A stretch of 64,000 nt of DNA from Ectobius pallidus. Its lineage: Eukaryota; Arthropoda; Insecta; Blattodea; Ectobiidae. Made by a program: the position numbers and the translations under genes. The number at the start of each line of letters is the position of its first letter. Position 1 is the first letter of the stretch. The notes beneath the pieces were generated by a model. It ran no database searches, was not told the origin of the DNA, and saw only the letters and a program-made list of their open reading frames with translations. Shown here piece after piece: positions 10,973 to 23,900 of the stretch. The DNA is taken from positions 149,973,890-150,037,889 of the forward strand of contig CAXKWD010000009.1 in assembly GCA_964059195.1 (NCBI GenBank), given 5' to 3'.

Positions 10973-12088
10973 CACGGCCCGGAGTCTGATGACCTAAAAT
11001 TGTTTGAAAAATGACCTTAAATAAAATGACCCTAAGTTTTAAAGAAAATGACTTAATAGTTATGAAGAATGACCTAAAAACTGATTTTATTTATAAAAAT
11101 GATTACTGTACACACAAAGTTATACGTAGATAAATTTATACCTAATTGTAAAAACTGTATATGCAGAAAGGATGTTGTAGGTCTAAAAACTTTGTTCTTG
11201 ATTGGAGGATCTGAGAAGAAAAGTAAGAAAATTTTGTAACGTAGATCCTACAAAAATGTGGCATTATAGTAACCTAGTAATTTATTTAAATATTACCGTA
11301 TGGGGAAAAAAGCTTGTAAACCCTTTTGATTCTCGTTTCCGACTGAGACATGTAAACACTTCAACACCGAGTGTGTCCTTCTTGCATTAAACAAACAACA
11401 CTTCAAAGACAGCACTGCTGAGGACAATGATAGCTAGACGACAAAAAAACGTTAATATACTCAATGTAAATGCATGAAAATGACTAAATAAGGAAGCTAA
11501 TGAGATGAAAATGACGAAATAATGACGTAAAATTGAAATAAATGCCCTAAAAATATAAAATTGAATAAAATGACAAAAAATTACCTAATAAAATGCATTT
11601 ATATAATCTAGAGGTCATGATTATATATTGGAATTGATAATGTACATAAGAAAAAACGTACAAATGTACAAATGCTACAAATGTAGAAGTAATACTCACA
11701 ATCATAATACCAGATGTAAGGACAACCTAGATGTTCCCTTTTGTAGACTCTCAAAGACAAATAGAAATTTTTATGTACATGGACTGTTGTTATACAACAA
11801 GCTACCGAAAGATTTAAAAGAGCTACACACTAATGTTTTTAAAATGAAATTGGAAACATGGTTGCTCAAAAACCCATTTTATAATGTGAACGAATTTGTT
11901 AATTGTAGTCTTTCCCTTGTGGATTTTTAATATTTTAGTTTTTAATTTACTTGACTCGGCCTATTACACGTTTGGGTGTTTAATGGCTTAGGAAATATTT
12001 GTAATTTGTAATTAGGATTTATCTACAAGTTGGCAATGTCTATGCAGCATCAATAAAAAGATGACATGTCATCAGAATCCGGGCCCTG
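10973..12088. mobile_element. hAT-like element containing a LINE fragment
   Basis: Ends CACGGCCCGGAGTCTGATGAC (written here as one terminus of about 20 bases) and complementary CAGGGCCCGGATTCTGATG form imperfect inverted repeats. An exact 8-bp duplication CTAATTAC lies at 10965-10972 and 12089-12096. The interior is AT-rich with repeated AAATGACC-type words, and its right half holds a LINE piece. No transposase. Confidence 0.85.
11600..12065 (+). mobile_element. LINE C-terminal fragment nested in the hAT element
   Basis: A 100-codon frame at 11628-11930 ends a non-LTR reverse-transcriptase ORF: HNHNTRCKDN, then NFYVHGLLLYNKLPKDLKEL and LLKNPFYNV. A related fragment is at 52440. It is followed by an AT-rich 3'UTR. 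5'-truncated. Confidence 0.65.
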
Positions 12089-12299
12089 CTAATTACACTT
12101 ACCTTGGATGGACTCTGATTTAAGTTACTAACACTGCACTCTATCTATGGATATGAATATAACCGGGCGCAGGTAATTTCAAACTCCATATTTTGCATTT
12201 TGTTCTAAAACAGCATGCAACTTAATTTCCCTGGAAGCCACCTGGTTATATCCATATTCCATTTGGGAGGATAATGGATAATCAGGAGTTTGCTAAATT

Positions 12300-12880
12300 T
12301 GTGTTTTAGTATCAGATTGAATTGGATAGGGAACAGAACGGGTTCGTGGAATATACAGATTATATGCAAATTAATAATAAAAAAAAAAAGTGTAACGATA
12401 TTCTAGGCAGGAAATGTTTTGTGAGATGAGAAATTTTAAATAGCTAAAATGTTATGTAGAGATGAAAACGGGATGGGGTATGGAAGCATATTTATTTTCG
12501 TGTAATTTGGAAGAAAGATCAAGTTTGGCTTGGTGGAAGCTAGGAATCTGGAGATTGAAAAATTTGAGAGGTTCGGTACCTAGAGGAATAGGCCCACTAT
12601 GTAACGAGGAAGAGGATGCAAGACACATAATTTTAGTGTGTAAGGAAACAGAGATATGGAGGAGAAATTTAATTGATAGTAAATTACTAAAAATTAATAG
12701 AAGTGTAGCATATAAGAAGATGTGCATAACGAAGAATACAGATTTATTAAAAAGAATGGGGAAATTTTGTATTTAAGTAATATGTAGAAATAGTTATAAA
12801 ACGTTTAATTTGGTAATTCAAGGGACTGAATGGTAAAGCAGAAATGTAATCAAAGTCCCTGATTGTAATGAAGATGAAAT
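12300..12880 (+). mobile_element. R1-like LINE 3' fragment
   Basis: The frame 12462-12776 resembles the C-terminus of R1-clade ORF2: RSSLAWWKLGIWRLKNLRG, then a zinc-knuckle-like CNEEEDARHIILVC with the spacing C-x7-H-x4-C. Truncated on the 5' side. Confidence 0.6.
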
Positions 12881-13504
12881 AAACCTGATAAATAAATATT
12901 TGTGTTTCATTAATCAAGCACTTATATTCATTAATACTTTTCAATTACATACAACTTTAAAATTTATTCAAGGGGAGCAGGTTCCTGCGGCTTTGCCCAC
13001 AATTATTAATTCAATCGCTATATTTCTAAATAATTTATTTAAGAGCAAAATAATTAAAACATGCAATTTATTAATGATTAATTATTAAACAGCTAAAAAT
13101 CCGGCTTTGGAGTGCATTTCACGATTAGAAAGTGCTACCTGAGAAAAAGCGACCTCACATTTGAGTTCCTTGACCCAAATAACCCCTGCATAGTGAGTTT
13201 TGTGCAAATCGTTTAATGATTTCCTATTCTGACCTACATTCATTTTCCCTCTTGGATCCACTTATGTAAAAAACAGATCTCCACGTTTCATAACATTATA
13301 AACAAATGAATCCATCAAAACAGGCTAACAAAATCGAAGCAATTGACAATTTGAAGCTTTATGTTGGGGGGGAACTGATTTCACGGATGGTCTTTTTATC
13401 TCAGATGTTATGGCTGTACAGCAAGGCCACTTCCAAGTCATTTTACAATTGAAATATTTTACTGAAAATTAGTGCTTCGGTAGGGAAAATACATTTCTGC
13501 CACA

Positions 13505-13758
13505 GATTACATTAGATTAAATTATTGAGGGGTGGTGTAAGCCCTTTGGCTTCTCAACACTGCGACCTTAATATGTGAATACCCTATACCCTATTCTAGC
13601 AGTCACCAGTTTAATTTAAGGCTTTTTTTTAATATAGCCTATAATTTTCCTGGGTGATGTCCAGTCCTGAACCCAAGAATTTTTCGTTATTGAAAAACCC
13701 ACTACCCGGCTGGGAATCGAACCAGGAAAGCCAAGTATGCTACCTGTACACCCATGGC
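13505..13758 (-). mobile_element. tRNA-headed SINE, family B (minus copy)
   Basis: The minus-strand B-box TGGTTCGATTCCCAGCCGGG is followed by a GTGGGTTTTTCAAT/TTCAGGACTGG body. The same head and body occur at 21254 on the plus strand and, truncated, at 28270. Confidence 0.7.
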
Positions 13759-13794
13759 ATTTCTGCCATAACTTTACTGATAACTTGCGAATGA

Positions 13795-13900
13795 AATTGA
13801 AATTAAAAATTCGGTTTTGAGGTGCATTCGGCCACCCTTCAGTCCACTAGAATTGGCTGGACATCGTACACAGACAGAAGTGCTGGGGCAGGGCTACCAC
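13795..13900 (-). mobile_element. Helitron-like fragment
   Basis: The stretch with AAAAATTCGGTTTTGAGGTG and GCATTCGGCCACCCTTCAGT matches, in inverse orientation, internal sequence of the Helitrons at 36953 and 55931. A short scrap near 13093-13130 has the same ancestry. Confidence 0.45.
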
Positions 13901-14159
13901 TGACCCCACCTAAACCTCACATGAGTTAAAACTGTTTAAGGGGGCTTATACTGCAGCGAACTCACTCTTTCACAAAATTTTAATAATCCTTAAATCCGAG
14001 ATCAGTCTAAAGCAGGCTGACAAACATTCTATATGCCCAAAAAAACGTTCTACTCAACACCTAAAGGTAGTCTGTACGTTCTAACAGTTGGAATCAGCTG
14101 ATGATGATGATGGGGATAACCACTGAAACAATTGTTCTGAATAAAAATATCTAATAGTG

Positions 14160-14520
14160 AAGTTAGCTTACTCTTCAGGGAAGAACATAATCTGAGAATG
14201 TACGAAAACAGGGTGCTTAAGAAAAAATTTGGGCCTATTTGAGATCATGAATGGGAAAAAGTTCATGAAATTAATGTACAGCCAGAATTAAAGAAATATG
14301 TTCAGGAACATAAGCAGCTCACAGTTTGGGAGAAAATTTACATCCAAAAAAATAGGGACCAGCTGATGAATTTTGATATACTCATTAATGACGATCTTAT
14401 CAAGAGGTTAATTAAACACCCACCAGGAGGCACAGCTGTTGGTCCTACCTCAGATGAAGTACAGCTGAGGATGAGTCAGGACATTGGCTCGAAACATGTT
14501 CAGGTTAGTTTGAACTAAGC
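14160..14520 (+). mobile_element. Penelope-like element 3' fragment
   Basis: Broken plus-strand coding for the C-terminal part of a Penelope-like GIY-YIG endonuclease: QLTVWEKIYIQKNRDQLMNF and then LIKRLIKHPPGG, matching the tails at 20620, 32300 and 47900. It lies just past the 3' end of DNAJC17. Confidence 0.75.
14465..14502 (+). ncRNA. hammerhead-ribozyme-like motif of a Penelope-like element
   Basis: CTGAGGA, one extra T, a potential helix II (GAGTC with GGCTC), GAAAC, a two-base loop, then GTT. This is the order expected of a type I hammerhead with minimal helix III, a class known from Penelope-like elements. The extra T and unproven helix I keep this tentative. Related motifs occur at 16241-16278(-), 18901-18937(-), 20734-20770(+), 29692-29725(-), 30018-30052(+), 32454-32489(+), 44782-44816(-) and 48075-48108(+). 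Confidence 0.5.
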
Positions 14521-14835
14521 AAAGTCATTGTATGTTAAATTCTCCATCTCAAGTATTATTGTATATTTATTAACTTCACTATATAAACTTCCTACAAATT
14601 TTATAATTTATATTATCATTGAATTTACTCCTTTAGAGTTTTGCAGTAATATGCCATTACGCTTCGAAAAATCACTAACAAATAAGTCACTGCCATCTTA
14701 ATATCATTAATGAATTGTTCTAAAGAGGAACACTGGCAAGATGAGCAAGTGGAAGATAACCGTGGGCAATAAAATACACTTGGAATGGAATTTTGTGTAC
14801 TATAAAATTAATAATTTATATCACAGCCTAGAACA

Positions 14836-14841
14836 TTTAAT
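14836..14841 (-). terminator. candidate polyA signal of DNAJC17
   Basis: ATTAAA on the minus strand, 20 bases beyond the TGA stop at 14863-14861. Confidence 0.45.
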
Positions 14842-14860
14842 ATAATATGTTAACACCTGT

Positions 14861-14989
14861 TCAAGTGGCCTGCTCGCTGTCGTCTTCCTTCATCATCTGT
14901 TCTATAAGCTTCTGCCTCTCCTGTGCTTGCCGCATTCTTCGCAGAACTACACTTTCAAAGTCTGAGTCTGAGACTTCCGATGGTCCATG
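14861..14989 (-). CDS. DNAJC17: DNAJC17 exon 7 (C-terminus)
   Basis: 42 codons plus [23 protein letters not shown] then [17 protein letters not shown]. Acceptor TTGCAG. This conserved amphipathic tail fixes the family assignment. Confidence 0.93.
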   Translation of the reverse strand, partial: HGPSEVSDSDFESVVLRRMRQAQERQKLIEQMMKEDDSEQAT

Positions 14990-17900
14990 CTGCAAAAAAA
15001 GAGTTCAAATCATGTGATACTATCCCTATTGTTTAAACAGAAGCTGGGTTGATACGTATAATCAACAATATACTGTCATATGACGTTAGGAAGTGACTTT
15101 TAACAGAATAGAAGAAAGGTTAGAAAAATCAGATGAAGTCTAGTTTTCTCTTTCTGATATTCTGTAATACTGTAATACACTGACCGGCAAAAAAAACCGT
15201 TCACTGTAAAATTTGTTGTACTTTTAAGATTAAACATAATTTTGATTGGATGTTTATACATTGTTTTTGCTGAGAATTAATATTATTTTTAATGGATCAT
15301 TAGCTATAGATACAGCACATCTGCTTTCTTCATATCTTCACTTCATCACAACAAAACAAACAAAAAAAAGTCGCAATACGGTGATTCCAATATGATTATA
15401 AGCACTAGCTTGTCGTACACATTGCTAGGTGTTTCATTGTTGTATTGCGTCATTTCCTTCCAAACTGAACGGAAACTGTCTCCCTTTGCACCGCAGTGAT
15501 TCTGTCAGTAAGTTTAGTTGAAATTAATGTCTCTCAGTCCTGAAGACTTTGCCAAAGCTGTTGCTAAAATTGATGATGGATGCAGCCTCCGTTATGCCCC
15601 TGCAACCTTAGGCTCATCATTCACCACGGTACAAGAGGAAAAATGGGGAATTAAGTGTGAAATGTGTCATTACATTTTAATCATAAAAACGTATACAATT
15701 TCAGTAATTTTATTTCAAGCACTAGGCCTACTACATAATTTTTATTTAAACTTAATTTTTAAAAATTTCTTTAAGTCAGCGATTTTCTTTGCCGGTCAGT
15801 GTATTTACACTTACATTTAGCATACTATTTTTGGGACGATGGTAAATTAAATAAAAATCTGGTAAACTGATATAATAAAGTGCCAGAATGCTTTTTTTTA
15901 AAATAAGTGATAATCGCAATTATAATAGGCTCATGCAGAAAAGAAGTTATTTTGGTAATAGATCTCCAAGCTGAACTCCAAAAACAAAATGCGCTGGCAA
16001 TAATATTAATGATGCAATAGGCCTATGATTCGTTGACATGCTTGTTTCAAGTTTAAAGCAGCCTTATAGGTTATGAATGAATAAAAAGTCAATCTGAAAT
16101 CTATCTGTCAGGAATTACATTATGTATATTGCTGCACAAGAACGAATAAGAAAAATACATTAAAATATAATGTAGATCCTTAAGAGCTGATGGTAAACTT
16201 ATATACACTTTAAGCTCCACTTACGTCGCATTCTTTCATGGACTAGTTTCGGGGAAACAACTCAGCCCCATCCTCGGCTGTTGGTTGACTGGTATCCTCA
16301 CGGCATGTGACGTAAGTGGAGCTTAAAGTGTATATAAGTTGACCATCAGCTCTTAAATTTCATTAGTTTCAGTGTTTACATCACTTCCCGCATTTATCGT
16401 TTTATTATATAATGTAGATATCGGTATCTATAGAATGCACAATGTAATATCGATATTCAACAGCTAGATGTGTTTTAAATCTTTTATTTACTATTATTTA
16501 CAATGACATCGTTATGAAGAAATGAATCAAGACAGGCTAACAATATCAAATCACGATTGGCAATTTGTTATGTTATGTTTAATATTATATTGTGGCCATG
16601 CAATAAATAATGTTGTAGTGTTTTATATCCATTACAAAATCAATATTGATATACTCGTTATTTTGGTACCAGTCAACTAATTTGGTCCAAATTCAATAGG
16701 CTTGTACCCATGGATGTCATAAATGCAAATGCCAAGTTTCATGAAAATTCGATGAAGCGTATTTGAGTTATCGTGCTTTTGTAATATATTACCATAAAAA
16801 TAGGCACTAAATTGAGCATTACTCCGATACCGGTCAACCGATTAGGTCCAATATCAATAGGCTTTTTCCCATGGATGTTATAAATGCCTATACCAAGTTT
16901 CATGAAAATCTGATAAAGTGTATTTGAGTTATCACATGTACAGACACATGGACGGATGGACAGACATTTTCCCGTCCCCACACACAATCTCATAAAGTAC
17001 CATACTGGAGGTTAATAAATCAACAAATGTTTAATGTCATATTAATCTTATTTAAAGTTTGTTGATGTGTCTTTTGGATTTATATTTCAATGGGTCTTTG
17101 GAACTTATTGCTTTACCCAAAAGGAAATAATACGTAATGATTTTCAGATATTTAAACAAAACACCCAACCCTTATTCAGTTTTGCAAGTGAATATAGTCT
17201 ACAATTATTGGTGATTTGTCTTGAGTTAGATGCAGAATAGTGATATGTAAATAAATAACCATTATGTTACATTATACATATTTTCAATGCCTCTAATAAA
17301 TAACACATAAAATACCACCTTTTGAATTCTAAGACATTTAATTACCGTTGCAAGACTTGGAGAGAACGAGAAGCTGGGGAAGCTTGTGTGTGTTGTAGAG
17401 CGGGCAGTGCTGCTCATAGAAGGGAACACACCACTCCTCTCGCTCTTGAGGTCCCCGAGCGATGCTTCCTTCCTCTCAGGTTTCTCACGCCCTCCAGTAG
17501 TCTCTAGGCGCTCTAATCTCAATGGATTGCTGGCCAAACCTCGCTCCAGCTCCAATGCCATTGCCTGCATCAATAAATACACTTCATTAATGCTATGGAC
17601 TCAATAAGATGTAATGTCTATGCTTGTAACCTCTATGTGGCTTCCCCATTTTCTTATAATGAAACATTATTTGTATTGAAATAATATTATTTTAAAAAGT
17701 GGGCCTACAGTACGAGGACCGTCCATAAAGTAAGTTTCCCTGAGGCCGTTTAAGGAAACAAAACACAATTTCATGGAAACGTTTATTGCAATAGGTACAG
17801 CAAGTGTTCAGCTATTTTTCAACATATTTGCCACCGGAAATGATACATTTTTCATTTCGTGGGACCAACATTTGAATACCTGCTGTCTAGGATTTGAACC

Positions 17901-20900
17901 ATTGTGTGGCAACCATGTCCACCTCTTTGTCATTCGCTGTCATTTCTTGAGGTATAGGAAAAGATGGAAATAACTGGGAGTGAGATCCAGGCTGTAGGGT
18001 GGATTTTTAAATACCTCCCAGCAAATCTCCTGCAGAAGTTTGACTGGGAGGTGTTTAAACATTCACTCTACAGCCCAGACCTTGTTCCCAGTGATTTCCA
18101 TCTTTTTCTACACCTCAAGAAATGACAGAGAATGACAGATAGGCGGAAATGGTTGTCTCACAGTGGTTCAAAACCCAGGCAGCAGAGTTCTACAACACAG
18201 GTACTTAAAAGTTGGTTCCACGGTATGAAAAATATCTCAATTCCGGTGGTGAATACATTGAAAAATAGCTGAACACTTGCTGTCTGTTGCAATTTACATT
18301 TCCATGAAATTGTGTTTTATTTCTATAAACAGCCTCAGGAAAACTTACTTTATGGACGGCCTTCATACTTTCATATTTAGGGAGATTAGTAAATCTTAAT
18401 TATAGTTAATAATCTAATGAGCGATATCACACCAGAACTTTTTCATAATTAAATAAAAATGGTGGACTGTGTTATGTGCAACGTATTCTACTTTCAGTGA
18501 GATATCTACAAATGGGTATGACGGTGCTAGATGAGGGGCTTGCCGCTCATATAACAGGAAGTAAACAATTTCAGAGCAGGAGTCTTGTGAAGTTATTTCA
18601 TGTAATCGGTAGTAATTCAAGTCAGTGACATCTACGAACCAATTTGTGAACTATTATGCACATCATTTCTTAGCAATTTGTTAGCTCAGCGGATAGTGTT
18701 GAACTGGTAATCCAAAGGTTTGTGGATTGAATCATGAAGCAAATATAAAATGTTAGTTGTAGAAGAAAAAGTAAAAAGAAGACAAAAGAGAGGGGGGATC
18801 GGGGGGAGAGAGAAAGGGAGATAAGGAGGAATAAGATTTGTAGCAAGATTGAGATCGGAAATATACACACAAACTTCACTAAAAAGGTATATTTACCCAG
18901 TATGATCATTTCAACGGGTCTTCCCGTCATCATCAGCTGATTCCGACTGGCCCTCTGGCGGCGAATGAATGAACTTGTCAATCAAGGTTCCATGTATGCC
19001 AACTGAAGTGTCAAAGTTTAAAAGATTTTCTCGGTTCTTTTTAATGAATATTTTTTCCCATACAATAAGATCTATTGGTTTTTCAACTTGTTTTAATAAT
19101 TCAATTTCATTTTCAATTTCATGGCCTACTTCCCAAAAATGCATTGCCAAAGCGGATTTTTCAATTTGTTTATTCATAATGTTCCTAAAATGTTCTTTTC
19201 TCCTTGTGTCTAAATTCCTTTTTGTTTGGCCAACATAAAATTTTCCACAATCTTTGCAATTAATTTTGTAAATTCCAGCTTTTTTGTAATGAGGGACCTT
19301 ATCTTTCTGGTTGGTTTTTATTAGATTTTTCAAACTGAATTTATTCTGTGGTGCCAATTTGATGTTTACATTGTTGAAAACCTTCTGAAATCTGTTGTTT
19401 GCCCATGGGTGATAGGTGAACCTTTTGTGATTTTTGTTTTCTTTTTGATTTATTAGTGTAGTTGTCTCTTTAACCTTCTTCTGTTTTTTGAATTTCCTTA
19501 CTTTTTTGTCAATCAAATCTTTTTTGAAACCATTCTCTTCTGCAATTTTTACTATGTGATTGTACTCTAGTTTATATTCATTTTTGCCCATGGGAATGTT
19601 GACCAATCTATGTGCAAGACTGTTAAATACTGCCTGCTTATGAGAAGTGGGGTTGTAGCTGTTAGCTTTAATGTAGTTGTCTGTGTGGGTTTCTTTTCTA
19701 TAGATTCCAAATTCTATTTTGTTGTTTCTGTTGTAGATTTTCAGGTCCAAGAAAGGTAAGTAATTTTCTGTTTGAATTTCCATGGTGAAGTTAATTTTTT
19801 CTTCTTGAATGTTGAGAAGTTTTACTGAATCATTTAAATGATTCAGTAAAACTTCTCAACATTCAAGAAGAAAAAATTAACTTCACCATGGAAATTCAAA
19901 CAGAAAATTACTTACCTTTCTTGGACCTGAAAATCTACAACAGAAACAACAAAATAGAATTTGGAATCTATAGAAAAGAAACCCACACAGACAACTACAT
20001 TAAAGCTAACAGCTACAACCCCACTTCTCATAAGCAGGCAGTATTTAACAGTCTTGCACATAGATTGGTCAACATTCCCATGGGCAAAAATGAATATAAA
20101 CTAGAGTACAATCACATAGTAAAAATTGCAGAAGAGAATGGTTTCAAAAAAGATTTGATTGACAAAAAAGTAAGGAAATTCAAAAAACAGAAGAAGGTTA
20201 AAGAGACAACTACACTAATAAATCAAAAAGAAAACAAAAATCACAAAAGGTTCACCTATCACCCATGGGCAAACAACAGATTTCAGAAGGTTTTCAACAA
20301 TGTAAACATCAAATTGGCACCACAGAATAAATTCAGTTTGAAAAATCTAATAAAAACCAACCAGAAAGATAAGGTCCCTCATTACAAAAAAGCTGGAATT
20401 TACAAAATTAATTGCAAAGATTGTGGAAAATTTTATGTTGGCCAAACAAAAAGGAATTTAGACACAAGGAGAAAAGAACATTTTAGGAACATTATGAATA
20501 AACAAATTGAAAAATCCGCTTTGGCAATGCATTTTTGGGAAGTAGGCCATGAAATTGAAAATGAAATTGAATTATTAAAACAAGTTGAAAAACCAATAGA
20601 TCTTATTGTATGGGAAAAAATATTCATTAAAAAGAACCGAGAAAATCTTTTAAACTTTGACACTTCAGTTGGCATACATGGAACCTTGATTGACAAGTTC
20701 ATTCATTCGCCGCCAGAGGGCCAGTCGGAATCAGCTGATGATGACGGGAAGACCCGTTGAAATGATCATACTGGGTAAATATACCTTTTTAGTGAAGTTT
20801 GTGTGTATATTTCCGATCTCAATCTTGCTACAGATTTGAACACTTCACTGTAAATTTCCATCTAATATTTATAGGAATAAGATTCATTTTCAATTCCATA

Positions 20901-23900
20901 CTGAAACGTAATAGGTCTATTGAAATCAATGACATCATTAGTCATCATTGAGATGTATACATTGTATGAAATTACCAAATCTTCTTGGGTTCTACGTATC
21001 TCCTTCATGCTGATGTTTCCACCCTCTTGCCATTGTCTTCATCAAGGCTACTGCAAATCATTTGACTTAATATCCTGTATATTTAGGGATAGTGTTCTCT
21101 ATACATGCCATGGAGGGACAGAGGGTTCCAGGAGGTTGAGGATCCCAGGTTTTAGACATTTGGCAAGTGAAGGTGGTAATGAATTTATGAACTATGAGTA
21201 AGATTTGAAGACTGATCCTTTATGGAGCAAGACGCTTTTATTATCCTTTATATTGTCGCCGTGGGTGAGTCGGTAGCGCGCCTGCCTTCCACTCCGGCGG
21301 CCCGGGTTCGATTCCCGACCGGGTAGGGGATTTTTCAGTAGTGAAAAATCCCTTTCCCGGGTTCAGGACTGGGTAGGTTAAGTCTTAGGTTAAGATAATG
21401 CACATTGTGCGCGATTCCTTAATTATTTATATTGATACATATGTTAGTTTTAAGATTAATGTTTAATATTGAATATAACTTGTACTTTACTTCATAAGAT
21501 TCATGTTTAACTTGAAACTAATTAATGTCTAATGTTCAATTTTGAAATTAATTAATGTCTAATGTTCAATTTTGAAATTAAGATTTGTAATTTTAGTTTT
21601 AAGATTAGTATTAGCATCTTTGACGAATTACCAGTTTGCGAGCATTGCTCAGAATGCAAATGTATGTGATAATAAAAAATTTAGGTTGTCAGCCTTACTG
21701 CCTTTACCCCCAGGATTGCTCCTGGTACTCATTTCTGTTAGAGGCTGAATCGACCCCAGGGCCATAGTGGCACCAGAAGGATTAGGCCAATTGAAAAACT
21801 CCGACGACCTCATCAGGGATCGAACCCGCAACCTTCCACTACAGCGTACCCCTTCCTGTATATATAGGGATAGTGATGGGTCCCAGTCATATAGGAAAGA
21901 AAGATGCTCCTTTTCAGGATCAATTAGTTTCATTTGCATGCAGATGTTGGCCCTTATCCCGAATGATGTTGTTCGAATACTTGGTGATCTCTATGGCCTG
22001 CGAGTCCTATATGTGACTGTGGCTAGGAACAATGACATGTTTCATGACCTTAGAATGTTTAACTACCCCCTCATGCGCTCTCTTAATCTCTCCCACTGTT
22101 CAGCATTGTATTAATATAAATTATACAACGTTGTCAGGTACTTATAGAACAGAGGGGACATGTAAGTTAAATACCAATCCTTTTTTGAGTATTCTCCCCT
22201 TGAATCTTCGGCAAGAGAGCTAGTAAATGTTACACCCTGTATTTTAGCTTACACTACAGAATAATGTTATACTCACAGCTGCTTCTGTTGTTTTGAATTC
22301 AACCAGAGCACTTCCTTTCTTCTTTGAAGACACAAGCAAAGCCACAACGATGCCATACTGCAACACAATTAAGGAGTTAGAGATAGTAATTATGTTAATT
22401 AAATGAGATGGTTGACAATTCATTATATTCCATTATTGTATTGTTTTTAAACTAATCACCTTGACTACTAGTGATTACATTATAATTATAAAATAAAATC
22501 AGGTAAACTGATATAACAAAGTGCCAGTATGTTTTTGTTGAATCAGTTATAATTGCAATTATGATATGCAGAAAATAAGTTTTTCTAATCAGATTAAAAT
22601 CGACCAGCGTCAGCAGAACTACAGATTTGTGATACCTTGAAAATCGCGCACTCACATAAAAATAAAAAATAAAATTAAAAAAATCCATGTCAAATGGGCT
22701 GGCTCCGGGATTTGATCCGGGGACCTCCAGAATATGAGTCCAAGACGTTACCATTTGGCCAACTCAGTCAGTTTGACGGTGTTGTTTGATAAGCATATGT
22801 GAAGGAATAGTGTTAACTCTCAAATTATACCGGTAGGCAAAAATTTAAAAAGATGTGACCTTTAATTAGTCGTTACTCTGGTACCGGTCAATCAATTAGG
22901 TCCAAAATTAATAGGCTTCTTACCATGGACGTTAAAAATGTGTATACCAAGTTTCATGAAAATCCGATACAACATATTTGAGTTATGGGGCCTTTTGTTT
23001 TATAATACCATAAAAATGCACTAAATTGGGCATTATTCTGGTACTGGCCAACCGATTTGGTTCAATATCAACAGAAGTCTTCCCATGGACACTATAAATG
23101 TGTATACCAAGTTTCATGAAAATCCGATAAAGCATATTTGAGTTATGGCGCTTTTAAATAAAAACACTAAATTGGTTTTGACGCCGGTAGGCTACCGGTG
23201 AACCAATTAGGTTCAATATCAATAGGGTTCTTTCCACGGACATTATAAAAGCGTATACCTAGTTTCATGAAAATCCAATAAAGCGTATTTGAGATATGGC
23301 GCGTACAGACACACGGACAGACATTTTTCCGTCCCCCACACACAATCTCATAAAGTAACATACTGGCACTTAATAACTGAATAAGCTACAGGAATGTGCA
23401 GATAATATTTACATACCTTAGAAAGCATCCTATGAAGATTGTCGGCATTGTAACCTCCATTGTCAGGGTCATCTTTCGTAGCCTGCCACCTCAGTTTCAA
23501 CCTGTTCTGCTGTGTACTTTTATCTTCCTCATCTTTCTTTCTTGAACTCAATATTTCTTCTTTAATCTGTTGCCTTATTTTCTCTTGTTCTTCTTCAACT
23601 TGCTTCGACCCCTCTTTCCGCAACCTCTCAATTTCTGCCTGCGAAATAAAACAACAGAAATCTTACTCAGGAAGGTAAGGTGAAATTTGAAAATTCTAAA
23701 ATAATGATAATAGAACCATGTGTGTAGTAATAAACTAATATCTCTATAAGCTTTCAATCTACAGTATTTACTTGAATCTAAAGCACATCCAAATTTGAAG
23801 CTTTAAATCATAAAAAAAGAGATTGCTGGCACGTTAAGTTAATGCGCATCAGTAGCCTAGTAGGATATTTTATTTGGTATTTTATCTTATTATTTCATTT

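Larger units (their letters stand above)
18840..20831. mobile_element. Penelope-like element, 2-kb head-to-head palindrome
   Basis: Two 996-bp arms are inverted about the point between 19835 and 19836 (core ATTTAAAT) with no spacer. Over the stretches compared they appear identical, and the two encoded 290-residue proteins are identical. Each arm is a 5'-truncated Penelope-like retroelement whose 3' end (CTTGCTAC) faces outward. AGATTT occurs on both outer edges (18834-18839 and 20832-20837) and may be a target duplication. The right flank, however, continues for about 45 bases with similarity to the left flank of the copy at 29628. In DNAJC17 intron 5. Confidence 0.92.

Noticed and set aside
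16668..23372. CRISPR-like array
   Set aside because: Units of about 150 bp are degenerate and without unique spacers, and the genome is eukaryotic.
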